Shown: positions 8,218-16,527 of the stretch, piece by piece | Numbering within the stretch: the stretch's first letter is position 1 | How the letters are laid out: each line of letters opens with the position of its first letter | NCBI RefSeq assembly: GCF_023650515.1 | Contig: NZ_CP096016.1 | Span: 3,598,001 to 3,662,000, forward strand | Reading direction: 5' to 3' | Source: Alkalimarinus coralli | Lineage (GTDB): Bacteria > Pseudomonadota > Gammaproteobacteria > Pseudomonadales > Oleiphilaceae | Length of the DNA: 64,000 bases | Program-made: the position numbers and the translations under genes | The notes under the pieces: generated by a model | Told to the model about the DNA's origin: nothing | Databases searched by the model: none | The model's input: only the letters and a program-made list of their open reading frames with translations

Positions 8218-8657
8218 AAGCACATTTGCACATCCCCTTTTGGTATGAGCGTATAACCTGTGCCAGGCGGAATGACCGCAGAAAACTCAGGGTCAATAAC
8301 ATACCCCTCCACATGATCTGTATGGCGTTGATAAACCAGTTCACCTTGAGATACGACGAGCTCAATCCAGCAATCACTGGCATTTTCCTGAGGGCCAGAG
8401 CATTGCTGTTGCAACATTTGCTGATCAAATAACGGCGAGCAGGTGACCCGTTTCGCATTGCCAGGTATAGCCGGCATATTGCACTTTTTGCAGTTCAGTA
8501 CCTGACCTAACATACTCTCCCTGCCAGCGTCATCCAATACCCAAGGCCGGTTTATCCAGGGAGGGTTATGCCTGACATGTTGACGGTGGCCACACTCCAA
8601 ATCTGCAACCCAGTCACCAAGATCATCAACATGAAAACCGACTATTTTCTTTTCCAC
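8196..8657 (-). CDS. DUF3565 domain fused to a YeaR/DUF1971-like domain
   Basis: 153 residues. Residues 1-70 are the DUF3565 pattern (IVGFHVDDLGDWVADLECGHRQH, then the Cys pair CKKC), which looks like a small metal-binding unit. Residues about 90-150 (WIELVVSQGELVYQ...FSAVIPPGTGYTL) resemble the cupin-like DUF1971 domain of YeaR and of some tellurite-resistance proteins. Both halves are uncharacterised in detail. A related function, tehB, lies far away at 53.6-54.1 kb. The two-domain reading of the C-terminal part is moderately certain. Confidence 0.7.
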   Translation of the reverse strand: MEKKIVGFHVDDLGDWVADLECGHRQHVRHNPPWINRPWVLDDAGRESMLGQVLNCKKCNMPAIPGNAKRVTCSPLFDQQMLQQQCSGPQENASDCWIELVVSQGELVYQRHTDHVEGYVIDPEFSAVIPPGTGYTLIPKGDVQMCFHYYEEQ

Positions 8658-8801
8658 TACTCACCTTTCTTTTAGTCCACCTTAGCGCCACCCTTCTGAT
8701 AGCAGCTCGATGTTTATCGACACTAACCGCTAAGTTACCGGCAATGATATACTCTCCCACATACCTAACACTACACTATCGTCTTCTACCAGGTCTTTAC
8801 T

Positions 8802-9596
8802 ATGCCGCTTAAATCACTCTTTTCTTTGTTTTCAGATCAGCGTTCAGATGATTCTGCCCCCCTTTGGCCGGAAGAGCGGCTTCCAGAACAGCAGCTCGCT
8901 CAAAATACGGCCCTATTTCATGCCCAATACGCACAAATAAGCGACCCGCAAGAGTCATTCGATTTATGCAAACAAGCGGCAAATGAAGGGGTTATCGACG
9001 CGCTGTATCTACTCGGCGTTATGTATGAGAACGGAGACTATTTACAGCAAGCTGCCGAGTGCTATTGGCGCGCCGCCAGTAAAGGAAAAGCTGAAGCCCA
9101 GTACAACCTGGCACTCATTTACGCTCAGGGTCGACTTGGACAGCAGGACTACCTGACTGCATTTCACTGGTTCGAAAAAGCTGCCGATGCAGGTATTGCT
9201 CAAGCGCAGTACAATCTCGCAAACTGCCATGACCAGGCACTGGGCTGCCTCGGCGACAAGGTAAAAGCCTTTAATTGGTATATGGCAGCAGCAGAGCAAG
9301 GGTTTGTGCCTGCCTGGCAAAATATTGCAGTGATGTATTACCAAGGCGAAGGGGTCGAGAAAGATTTGGTTAAAGCCTATGGGTGGACGCTGCTGGCGGC
9401 CAAGGCAGGTCAGGAAGAGTCAATAATGTCAGAACCCGTACTGACCAAAGAGCTCACACCAGAACAGGTTATTGAGGGCAAAAGTTTACTTGAAACACTG
9501 ATAAAGCAGTACAGTGCATTTCTAGAAAATACCACTGCCCAGCCCGCTATCGACCAGTTTTATGATGCGGTCAAAGCCAATGCTAAAGATGAATGA
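8802..9596 (+). CDS. Sel1-like repeat protein
   Basis: 264 residues, no signal peptide. Helical Sel1 (tetratricopeptide-like) repeats run from about 60 to 215: EGVIDALYLLGVMYENGD, KAEAQYNLALIYAQGRLG, IAQAQYNLANCHDQ and VPAWQNIAVMYYQGEG. Such arrays are protein-binding scaffolds; the partner is unknown. Its stop overlaps the start of the GIY-YIG gene, so the two are cotranscribed. Confidence 0.9.
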   Translation: MPLKSLFSLFSDQRSDDSAPLWPEERLPEQQLAQNTALFHAQYAQISDPQESFDLCKQAANEGVIDALYLLGVMYENGDYLQQAAECYWRAASKGKAEAQYNLALIYAQGRLGQQDYLTAFHWFEKAADAGIAQAQYNLANCHDQALGCLGDKVKAFNWYMAAAEQGFVPAWQNIAVMYYQGEGVEKDLVKAYGWTLLAAKAGQEESIMSEPVLTKELTPEQVIEGKSLLETLIKQYSAFLENTTAQPAIDQFYDAVKANAKDE

Positions 9597-9882
9597 TCCG
9601 CACTCTTCAGCCTGGTGGGTCTATCTAGTGCTGACAGATTCAGAGCAGTTGTATACAGGCATTGCCAAAAATCCAGAGCGCCGCTTTGAGGAACACTTGG
9701 CCACCTACGAAGGCAGAGGAAAAAAAGGCGCCAAGTTTTTCAGGGGTCATAAACCAATAAAAATAGTCTATCGTGAGGCCGCTGAAAACCGTTCAGCGGC
9801 CACCCGCCGAGAGATAGCAATAAAAAAACTCTCGCCCATAAAAAAACGAGCACTCACGACCACTCCCCAAAATCAGACATAG
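9589..9882 (+). CDS. GIY-YIG domain protein (YhbQ/UPF0213 type)
   Basis: 97 residues from the ATG at 9589, which overlaps the end of the Sel1 gene. The GIY-YIG pattern is WVYLVLTDSEQLYTGIAKNPERRFEEH, with the catalytic Arg in RRF, followed by GAKFFRGHKPIKIVYRE. Family members are small single-domain nuclease-like proteins; YhbQ has been linked to DNA damage responses. An earlier in-frame start at 9562 would lie inside the Sel1 gene and is less likely. Confidence 0.87.
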   Translation: MNDPHSSAWWVYLVLTDSEQLYTGIAKNPERRFEEHLATYEGRGKKGAKFFRGHKPIKIVYREAAENRSAATRREIAIKKLSPIKKRALTTTPQNQT

Positions 9883-9885
9883 GTG

Positions 9886-9927
9886 CTGTTCAAATAAGCA
9901 GACATAGAACTGTTCAAATAAACAGAC
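9886..9927. repeat. Two direct copies of an 18-bp sequence
   Basis: CTGTTCAAATAAGCAGAC (9886-9903) and CTGTTCAAATAAACAGAC (9910-9927) differ at one base and lie 24 bp apart, between two convergent genes. Each copy also has dyad symmetry (CTGTT and AACAG), so a protein site is possible. Confidence 0.65.
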
Positions 9928-9954
9928 GGTGCCAACCGAAGCAGATTAGTACAA

Positions 9955-10269
9955 CTAATGCTTATGGGACTCTTTAAATTTTTCTAACTGCTCGGCGGTC
10001 GCCTCCTTCTGATACTTCTCTTTCCAGTCAGCATAGGGCTCTCCATACACTCGTTCTCGGGCAGATTCATAGTCAATCTCAACGCCACGCTCTTCTGCGG
10101 CGGTAACGTACCACTTTGACAGACAGTTTCTGCAAAAGCCTGCCAAGTTCATTAAATCGATATTTTGAGCATCTTTACGCTCATCAAGATGCTGCAGCAA
10201 ACGCCGAAATACAGCGGCCTCTATATCTGTTGCTTTTTTCTCGTCAATTTCTTTGTTTTGATCCGTCAT
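9955..10269 (-). CDS. DUF1244 family protein
   Basis: 104 residues from the ATG at 10269. The block MNLAGFCRNCLSKWY, with a CxxC pair, followed by YESARERVYGEPYADWKEKYQ, is typical of DUF1244, a small helical family widespread in proteobacteria and without an assigned function. A longer frame begins at 10299 but has no better start context. It lies about 30 bp after the end of the next minus-strand gene, suggesting cotranscription. Confidence 0.88.
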   Translation of the reverse strand: MTDQNKEIDEKKATDIEAAVFRRLLQHLDERKDAQNIDLMNLAGFCRNCLSKWYVTAAEERGVEIDYESARERVYGEPYADWKEKYQKEATAEQLEKFKESHKH

Positions 10270-10298
10270 GTGCATCCTCTTTTGTGCATCAACACGCA

Positions 10299-10679
10299 TT
10301 AAGCCAAGTCATTAAGTTCAATATTTTCGGTAATGTAAAGCATGACCTCTTCAGCCTTATCCTCAGTTAGCAGCCCTAACCCAACATGAGCATCAATGTA
10401 GGCCAGTAAGAAGTTAAGCTCATAATGTGCTTTGGTTTCTGCATCGGCCTCAAAGCTGGCAAGCACACGCTTGGCAGAAAATTGGTACAACGCTTTTTGC
10501 TTGTCTTTATCTTTAATGCCCCGGTTTAAACTACACAGTGCAGCACCGTATTTGAATAAGTAACTTTTCTGCTCTGCGCCAAGCTCTGGCTGCTCACCTT
10601 TTAGCAATGTCCAGGCAACCCCTAAAGCACTCTTTGCCTCATTTGCCCAACCAGAAACCTCTCTCGGTATCTCTCTCAT
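10299..10679 (-). CDS. Hypothetical helical protein, 126 residues
   Basis: I do not recognise the family. The protein has no signal peptide or membrane segment and is predicted mostly helical and soluble (LFKYGAALCSLNRGIKDKDKQ, ELNFLLAYIDAHVGLGLL). It is directly upstream of the DUF1244 gene on the same strand with about 30 bp between, so the two are likely one transcript. Confidence 0.7.
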   Translation of the reverse strand: MREIPREVSGWANEAKSALGVAWTLLKGEQPELGAEQKSYLFKYGAALCSLNRGIKDKDKQKALYQFSAKRVLASFEADAETKAHYELNFLLAYIDAHVGLGLLTEDKAEEVMLYITENIELNDLA

Positions 10680-11135
10680 CTTGAATACTCAACTATATAA
10701 TCGCGATAGGTAAGGTTCATCATCAACGACATCAAACCTTCACCTATTATGACGGATTTGCCCCTATAAACAAAAACACGCTCTACAAGTGTATGAGTTC
10801 GAAACAGTGCGCTCGACTGTTACCCTTTGTAGCGCTCTTCCATTATTCATTATTATTCTCTATTAACAGCGGGTTAGTACGACTAATGTCCAGCTACTTT
10901 TTTATACCCTCTCATCGTATACTAACCAGCATCATGGTTTATGGCACCAACACTTGAATAAAATAGTTTCAGCGTAGCTGTCACCTTTTTATACAGAGAC
11001 AAAGAAGAGTAGTTCATAAATTACCTTAAGAGGGCAGCACAACAAAATAATTTAGTTTGTTTTTTAAAAGATGGGGATTGTTAATTGCAATGGTATTAAG
11101 TGCTTGTGCGATTCATCTCATTCAGGGGAATAGTC
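10680..11135. other. Intergenic region without a clear gene
   Basis: About 455 bp. Between about 11055 and 11133 there is an in-frame TTG-initiated frame of about 26 codons that resembles a lipoprotein signal (LLIAMVLSACA), but with no clear ribosome binding site I do not call it. Nothing else was recognised. Confidence 0.4.
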
Positions 11136-11231
11136 ATGACTGATACAGCTAATTCATTTTTAAAAATAACCGCTGCAATGCTCGTTTACTTGGCGTTATC
11201 AAGCTTGGCAGAGGCCGTTGTTTTTATCTAG
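11136..11231 (+). CDS. Possible 31-residue membrane microprotein
   Basis: ATG at 11136 with AGGGGA seven bases upstream, TAG at 11229-11231. Residues about 9-31 form one hydrophobic helix ending LSSLAEAVVFI, which could be a membrane segment or a signal sequence with nothing after it. Very short, no family recognised, could be a decayed gene or chance. Confidence 0.3.
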   Translation: MTDTANSFLKITAAMLVYLALSSLAEAVVFI

Positions 11232-11253
11232 ACCGCCTCTCTTTTTGTGGGAT

Positions 11254-12141
11254 TTAAACTGGGGACATTGTTCTGACAAACATGCCGATTTTTTGAATCG
11301 CCTGGCGTCCCTCCGGCAAGATACTCGCCGCAAACTGCCACACATGAAACATGCCCGGCCACACCTGCAACTCAACTAATGAGCCCAACTTATTCGCTCT
11401 TTTAGTAAACAGCCTGCACTCGGGCAGTAATATTTCATCCCCACCCACCTGAATCAGCATAGGCGGCAAATTGTCCAGTTCACCAAAAAATGGAGACAAG
11501 CCTGGCTGGGTTCGATCATTGATACCGGCATAGTGCTGTGCAAAAAAACGGATACGTGACGGCGTAATAAGCGGATCACTTTTCAGCGTTTTAGATAATG
11601 AGGACATTGAACAACTCAGATCAAGCCATGGAGAGAGACAAACGCCGGCTGCAGGCATCGGCATTTTTTTATCCCGCAACGTCTGCAATAACGCCACGGT
11701 TAACCCGCCTCCTGCTGAGTCGCCCGCAATAACAATTTTTTCAGGCGAGACCCTCTCCCTTAACAGATATTGATATACTTTCAGCGCATCATTCAACGCC
11801 GCCGGATAAGGGTGTTCTGGCGCAAGCCTATATTCCACCATGAGCATTTGCGACTTCGCTGCGCGGGCGATTCTTGCGGCAAGCTCAAGATGCGTGCGGT
11901 TAGATCCGATGGCATATCCCCCACCATGAAGATACAGGATAACTCTCGAACTACAGTGTGTTTTGTGATTAACCCATAAAACAGGGATATCATCGACATG
12001 GGTTGCGTCAATTTGGAAGTTTCTCGGAGGGCGAACCAGAAAGTGGCCGCTGTCAGAAAAAAAGCGGTAAGCGGGCAATTCATTAGGAACAAAGCGTATT
12101 CCAAAACGAATCAGAGACTTAATTAACATGGCTCGATTCAC
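11254..12141 (-). CDS. Alpha/beta hydrolase, hormone-sensitive-lipase (family IV) esterase
   Basis: 295 residues. Family IV hallmarks are both present: the oxyanion motif HGGGYA and the nucleophile elbow GDSAGG with the catalytic Ser. The Asp and His are expected in GGDEILLPEC and GMFHVWQF. These enzymes hydrolyse short to medium acyl esters in the cytosol. No signal peptide is evident. It stands alone, with its 5' end facing a MITE copy about 150 bp away. Confidence 0.92.
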   Translation of the reverse strand: MNRAMLIKSLIRFGIRFVPNELPAYRFFSDSGHFLVRPPRNFQIDATHVDDIPVLWVNHKTHCSSRVILYLHGGGYAIGSNRTHLELAARIARAAKSQMLMVEYRLAPEHPYPAALNDALKVYQYLLRERVSPEKIVIAGDSAGGGLTVALLQTLRDKKMPMPAAGVCLSPWLDLSCSMSSLSKTLKSDPLITPSRIRFFAQHYAGINDRTQPGLSPFFGELDNLPPMLIQVGGDEILLPECRLFTKRANKLGSLVELQVWPGMFHVWQFAASILPEGRQAIQKIGMFVRTMSPV

Positions 12142-12289
12142 AGTCGACCTCCTGCGATATGTTGTTACTTCAAGCGCAAGGCTTAAATACCGAGAGGTGA
12201 AGGCGTAATGTTACGCCTAAAAGCCAGCTACGCGCACAACCAGCTAAAACACGCAGCCCAAAATAAAAATTATTATTTGGTTCTAAGTT

Positions 12290-12421
12290 GAATGGCACTT
12301 ACTTAAGACATAAAGATCCCGCACAGTCATTCCCGCGCAGGCGGGAATCTATTTGGAACGGAGTCTACAATCCTCTGGATCCCCGCATTCGCGAGGATGA
12401 CGAACCTAAGTAAGCCCATTC
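12290..12421. mobile_element. MITE-like element, copy 2 (132 bp), inverted relative to copy 1
   Basis: The reverse complement of this segment matches the element at 765-897 over its whole length, including the core GTAGACTCCGTTCCAAAT. The left terminal repeat (from 12290) is intact, and the right one (to 12421) has diverged. The 11 bases on each side agree at 8 of 11 positions, which looks like an aged target duplication. Confidence 0.85.
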
Positions 12422-12476
12422 ATTCCTAAGTTAATTTATAGACCACAAAATCAATTTGATCAAATTTCGTACAGCC

Positions 12477-12512
12477 ATGACTCGCAGACCTGCTGGTAAG
12501 TCTGCGAGTCAT
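12477..12512. terminator. Perfect 13-bp hairpin after the RND gene
   Basis: ATGACTCGCAGAC pairs perfectly with GTCTGCGAGTCAT across a 10-base loop. It lies about 30 bp beyond the stop of the minus-strand exporter gene. There is no T-run, so it may stop RNA decay rather than terminate. Confidence 0.6.
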
Positions 12513-12541
12513 AACGTCGTGCAAAGGTCTCTTATAGTTTT

Positions 12542-14878
12542 TTATGGAGTGGCTTCGCGAAGCTCCTGAGAAGACTGTGCCAAAGGCTTCGAACCATCAA
12601 CCTTAATTAACAATGACGGCAGGAACAGGAAATCCCAGATCAATGCGATAATAATGGTAATCCCTACCATTAGTCCCATCGATGCATTGACATCAAAGCT
12701 CGAGAATGCCAGTACAAAGAAGCCTGCAGCCAGCACCACTGTGGTAGTAATGATGGCTTTACCTACCACCGTAAATGCGTACTCAATCGATTTTTTCGCA
12801 TCATAGCCGTGAAGCTTTCTGGCTCGAATATACTTGGTAATAAAGTGGACGGTATCATCCACAACAATCCCCAGTGTGATCGCAAATATAACAGCAACGG
12901 CCAAGTTTACTTCGCCATCAAAAATTCCCCACAAACCAAAAGCCATACCCGCAGGGAATGCATTGGGAAGCAGGCTTAACAAACCATATTTAAAGGAGCG
13001 CAGTGCCACCAGCAGCGTCAATGTCACCAGCACCAGTGCCACCAGTGAGCCTGTCAGCATGCTATCTATATTTCGTTGCCCAATATGAGCAAACATAATC
13101 GACACACTGGCGCCCGGCGTGACCATTTCGGGGGCATTATCCACCAGCCATTGTTGTGCACGCTTATCCAGATCAATCAACTGCTGGGCTTTCTGGTCTT
13201 TTACTCTCACCCTGACCAACAAAGAGGACTTGTCACCATCGATCTGATTGTTCAGATCAAGTCCAAATGGCAGAGACATCTCATAAAGCAATAGGTACTG
13301 CGCCGCCAGTTCCCGGCTATCCGGTAGGCGATACCACTCAGGGTCATCATTGTGCATATTCCTATTAAGTCGTTTGATTACATTGGTGAAGCTGCTGACA
13401 TGGACAACCTCTGGCTGAGATAGGTACCACTGTGAAAATGCTTCAACCTTTGCCAGGTAAGCAGGGTCATTTACACCATTGCTTTCACCGCTGTTAAGTG
13501 AGTATGAAATAATGTCAAAGCCTGTCAGGTTTTGCTGAGTATAATCGGCTGCTTGACGGAACGGCACATCCTCGTGGAAATATTCCACCGTGTCATCATT
13601 CAACTCATTTTTGAACATAAAACTAACCAGCACGATAGCACCCACTAACAGTCCCCAAAAGAGCGGGTTATATCGGCTAATTGCCAGTCGAGCAATTGCG
13701 CCGGTTAGCTTGTCCGAACCCGAGTGCTGCAAAGGAGGCCGCGCTTTCATCGGCAACAATAAAACAATGAATGGGAATAAGGTCATACTGAAAAGAAAGG
13801 CAGCCATCACACCAAATGCCGAGATATTTCCAAGCTCCTGAAACGGGGGTGAGTCACTGAAATTCATACTCAGAAAGCCGATGGCTGTCGTCAAACTGGT
13901 CAATAAAATAGGCTGAAAGTTAAGCGACAGACTCTCTTTCATCGAGGCCACGCGTCCATCACCTCTGGAAAGGTTATACAAATAATTATTAAGAATATGC
14001 ACGCAATCGCACACAGCCAGCGTCAATATAATAATTGGGCTCATCACGTTAACCTGATTCACGGCATAACCGACCCACCCCATAAACCCTTGTGTGGCCA
14101 GAACACTCAAGGCAATAATTACGACGGTACTGATCGTGCCGACAACCGACCGCAAGATAAACTGGAGCAACACAACAATCACCAGAAACATAATAGGTAT
14201 CAGCTGGGTCATGTCCTGGGTCGACATTTCGTTAAAGGTATTATTAACAACCGTCTGCCCGATAAGATAGATCTTGAGGTTTGGGTTTTCAGCTTCAAGC
14301 CGATCTCGCAATGCCCGGGCGTAAGCAACAACTTCCACCGTTGCTTTATCTGCCTCTACCCGTAGATCCGGTAAGTTAAGATTCACTGAAACAGCCGTGG
14401 CGTGAGCCCTATTGGAGATCAGGTAGTTTACTAATTGAGGTTCTGCAAGCGCGATATCTTTTAGCTCGTTAAGACGGTCAAGTGATATTTGTGCAGGGTT
14501 AGCAACAAAGTCTTCAACCACCAAATCATCTTCTTCAACCCAGGTATGCTGGTAGTTTGTTATAGAGTCAACTCTGGAAGAATAAGGCATCTTCCAGGAT
14601 TCTTCAGTCAGTTTCTTGATGCTCGCCAGAGTTTCCGGGGAGAAAACCGTTTCATCTTCGGGAGCAATGACAAAGGTAATATTGTCACTCTTGGTGTAAG
14701 TTTCCTGATTGGCCTCATGGGCCAGCAACTGCGGATTGTCATCACTAAAGAATATTTTATAGTCGCTCTCAAAACGCAGAGAGCCGAGCCCCATCCCTAA
14801 AGCCGCAACCAAAACCAAACTCAACAATGCAAACCACACTCGATATCTAACCAGTGAGCCTGACAATTGACTAACCAT
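12542..14878 (-). CDS. RND/MMPL-type membrane transporter
   Basis: 778 residues. The layout is two repeated halves: one N-terminal membrane helix (about 12-32), a large periplasmic domain, a bundle of five to six helices (about 225-375), then the same pattern again (helix near 405, loop, helices about 620-765). SSD-like stretches include SPIIILTLAVCDCVHILNNYL and FAITLGIVVDDTVHFI, with Asp and His residues in the helices that could carry protons. The family includes lipid, hopanoid and MmpL exporters. No periplasmic adaptor or outer-membrane channel gene is nearby, so this is not a classical tripartite drug pump. Substrate unknown. Confidence 0.9.
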   Translation of the reverse strand: MVSQLSGSLVRYRVWFALLSLVLVAALGMGLGSLRFESDYKIFFSDDNPQLLAHEANQETYTKSDNITFVIAPEDETVFSPETLASIKKLTEESWKMPYSSRVDSITNYQHTWVEEDDLVVEDFVANPAQISLDRLNELKDIALAEPQLVNYLISNRAHATAVSVNLNLPDLRVEADKATVEVVAYARALRDRLEAENPNLKIYLIGQTVVNNTFNEMSTQDMTQLIPIMFLVIVVLLQFILRSVVGTISTVVIIALSVLATQGFMGWVGYAVNQVNVMSPIIILTLAVCDCVHILNNYLYNLSRGDGRVASMKESLSLNFQPILLTSLTTAIGFLSMNFSDSPPFQELGNISAFGVMAAFLFSMTLFPFIVLLLPMKARPPLQHSGSDKLTGAIARLAISRYNPLFWGLLVGAIVLVSFMFKNELNDDTVEYFHEDVPFRQAADYTQQNLTGFDIISYSLNSGESNGVNDPAYLAKVEAFSQWYLSQPEVVHVSSFTNVIKRLNRNMHNDDPEWYRLPDSRELAAQYLLLYEMSLPFGLDLNNQIDGDKSSLLVRVRVKDQKAQQLIDLDKRAQQWLVDNAPEMVTPGASVSIMFAHIGQRNIDSMLTGSLVALVLVTLTLLVALRSFKYGLLSLLPNAFPAGMAFGLWGIFDGEVNLAVAVIFAITLGIVVDDTVHFITKYIRARKLHGYDAKKSIEYAFTVVGKAIITTTVVLAAGFFVLAFSSFDVNASMGLMVGITIIIALIWDFLFLPSLLIKVDGSKPLAQSSQELREATP

Positions 14879-15290
14879 AACGATAAAGTCCCTTTTTAAT
14901 ATTATTTTGATATTGGCAGCAATGATAAAACATACAACAGAACAACGACATAGTTATCGGCATACTCTTGCGCATTATCTGATTGCCATCTAAAAATGAT
15001 GTTGACAACAGCAACATAAAACCAGATGACTCACAAAGTTACAACAATTTTTTGATTGATGGTTAGAAAATAGTTTGCGACAAACCTTCATCCCAGTTTT
15101 ACATTTCTTTTACATAGCCCTCATCACGTTTAAATAAACGATCAGCCCCTTAATTAACAAATAAATCTGTGATAGTAATCACTTACAAACTAATCAAACA
15201 GACTACCGCTTACGCAACAGCACATTGCACCAGCACACAACTCAAAGCTAACATGCACACATCAATTTCTGACTGTTTTCTGAGCATATT
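14879..15290. other. Divergent intergenic region
   Basis: About 410 bp between the divergent RND and hemolysin-III genes. It is AT-rich and should hold both promoters. I see no gene; the only local symmetry is GTGATAGTAATCAC near 15168. Confidence 0.45.
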
Positions 15291-15968
15291 ATGGCAAAAC
15301 CAATGGCAACGGATACCCACGATCTTCAAGATGAGAGCTACTCAGTCGCTGAAGAGTTGATGAACAGTCTCACCCATGGTGCTGGTGCTGTCCTCAGCCT
15401 AGTTGGGCTGATACTACTGATTGCGTATGCAAGCCCTATGAATGACCCGTGGAAAATTATCAGCTTCACAATCTATGGCATTAGCCTAACCTCACTTTAT
15501 CTCGCATCAACGTTGTACCATAGCGCCAAGTGCCCCAGACGGCGCGAAACGTTCAAAATGCTAGATCACTGTGCGATCTACGTTCTCATTGCAGGTTCCT
15601 ACACACCTTTTTTGCTCGTCAGCATGCGGGACAATGTTGGTTGGCCTATGTTTGCAGCGGTATGGGGCATCGCATTACTAGGAATCATATTAAAAATCGT
15701 ATTCAAACATCGATTCCACAACCTCAGATTGGCCACTTACCTGATTATGGGCTGGCTGGTAGTCTTAGCGGGAGCCGATTTAGTCAACTCAATTGCCTCA
15801 GGCGGGTTAACCCTGCTTATTGCAGGTGGCGTTACCTACACGTTGGGCATCATTTTTTATGTGGGTGACCGAATTCCTTTTAATCATGCGATCTGGCACC
15901 TTTTTGTACTTGGCGGCAGCGCCTTTCACTACTTTGCCGTTTATTATTATGTCTTACCCATCGCCTAG
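15291..15968 (+). CDS. Hemolysin III / PAQR family membrane protein (YqfA type)
   Basis: 225 residues with seven predicted membrane helices. Family motifs: EELMNSLTHGAGAVLS at the N-terminus, STLYHSAKCPRR, FKMLDHCAIYVLIAGSYTPF and IWHLFVLGGSAFHYF. The conserved His residues (THG, YHS, HLFVLGGSAFH) and the Ser and Asp form the metal site of the PAQR/CREST hydrolase superfamily. Bacterial members affect membrane fluidity or lipid composition; true hemolysis is doubtful. It is a single gene between the RND exporter and the rhodanese. Confidence 0.92.
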   Translation: MAKPMATDTHDLQDESYSVAEELMNSLTHGAGAVLSLVGLILLIAYASPMNDPWKIISFTIYGISLTSLYLASTLYHSAKCPRRRETFKMLDHCAIYVLIAGSYTPFLLVSMRDNVGWPMFAAVWGIALLGIILKIVFKHRFHNLRLATYLIMGWLVVLAGADLVNSIASGGLTLLIAGGVTYTLGIIFYVGDRIPFNHAIWHLFVLGGSAFHYFAVYYYVLPIA

Positions 15969-16045
15969 CTTGCCCATTGCACACAGCTCGATTGATCACG
16001 TACCATAATCATAGAATACAGTGTTTATCAAATAAGGTGAGAGCT

Positions 16046-16459
16046 ATGACCCGACCCATTACCAACAGATCACTAGTTTATCGTATGGTCTCTTTTTTGT
16101 TGCTCTCACTGCTGAGCGTGGCCTCTTGGGCAGACGTCGCAGTGATTTCACAGCAAACCCTGATCGACAAAATGGCAAACAACACTCCTCTACTCATTCT
16201 TGATGTCCGGTCACCAGAAGAGTATTCAGAGGGTCATGTTCCCAGCGCTATTAACATTCCCCACACTGAAGTAAAACAACAGCTGTCGCTGATTAAGCAA
16301 GCTGCAAAAGACGGTAAGCAAATTGTTGTTTACTGCCGGAGTGGTCGACGGGCGGGCTATGCTGAAGAGGTATTACAGGCATCGGGCATTCAGTCACTGC
16401 TTCATCTGGAGGGTGATATGATCGCATGGAGCAAGAACAACCAGCCAATTGAGCAATAA
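16046..16459 (+). CDS. Exported single-domain rhodanese
   Basis: 137 residues from the ATG at 16046, which has AAGGTGAG about 5 nt upstream; a longer frame starts at 15977. A signal peptide (about residues 8-29, LLLSLLSVASWA) sends it to the periplasm. The rhodanese domain has LLILDVRSPEEYSEGHVPSAINIPH and the active-site loop VVYCRSGRRAGYA, with catalytic Cys in CRSGRR. It is likely to carry persulfide or to transfer sulfur; the partner is unknown. It ends in a shared hairpin terminator. Confidence 0.92.
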   Translation: MTRPITNRSLVYRMVSFLLLSLLSVASWADVAVISQQTLIDKMANNTPLLILDVRSPEEYSEGHVPSAINIPHTEVKQQLSLIKQAAKDGKQIVVYCRSGRRAGYAEEVLQASGIQSLLHLEGDMIAWSKNNQPIEQ

Positions 16460-16497
16460 GATAGCGCCTTCATGACAGGTCATTAAGCACTATTGGG

Positions 16498-16521
16498 GTG
16501 CGCGCTCAAACAAGCGCGCAC
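16498..16521. terminator. GC-rich hairpin between convergent genes
   Basis: GTGCGCGCT and AGCGCGCAC pair across a short loop, between the ends of the rhodanese (+) and EamA (-) genes. No T-run, but the position fits a bidirectional terminator. Confidence 0.6.
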
Positions 16522-16527
16522 TTGGCA

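Noticed and set aside
11055-11133. Tiny lipoprotein-like frame starting with TTG
   Set aside because: About 26 codons, no convincing ribosome binding site, and not distinguishable from chance.
12542-14878. Classical AcrB-type drug efflux pump
   Set aside because: Too short (778 versus about 1040 residues for AcrB) and without adaptor or channel genes; it fits the MMPL-like branch.
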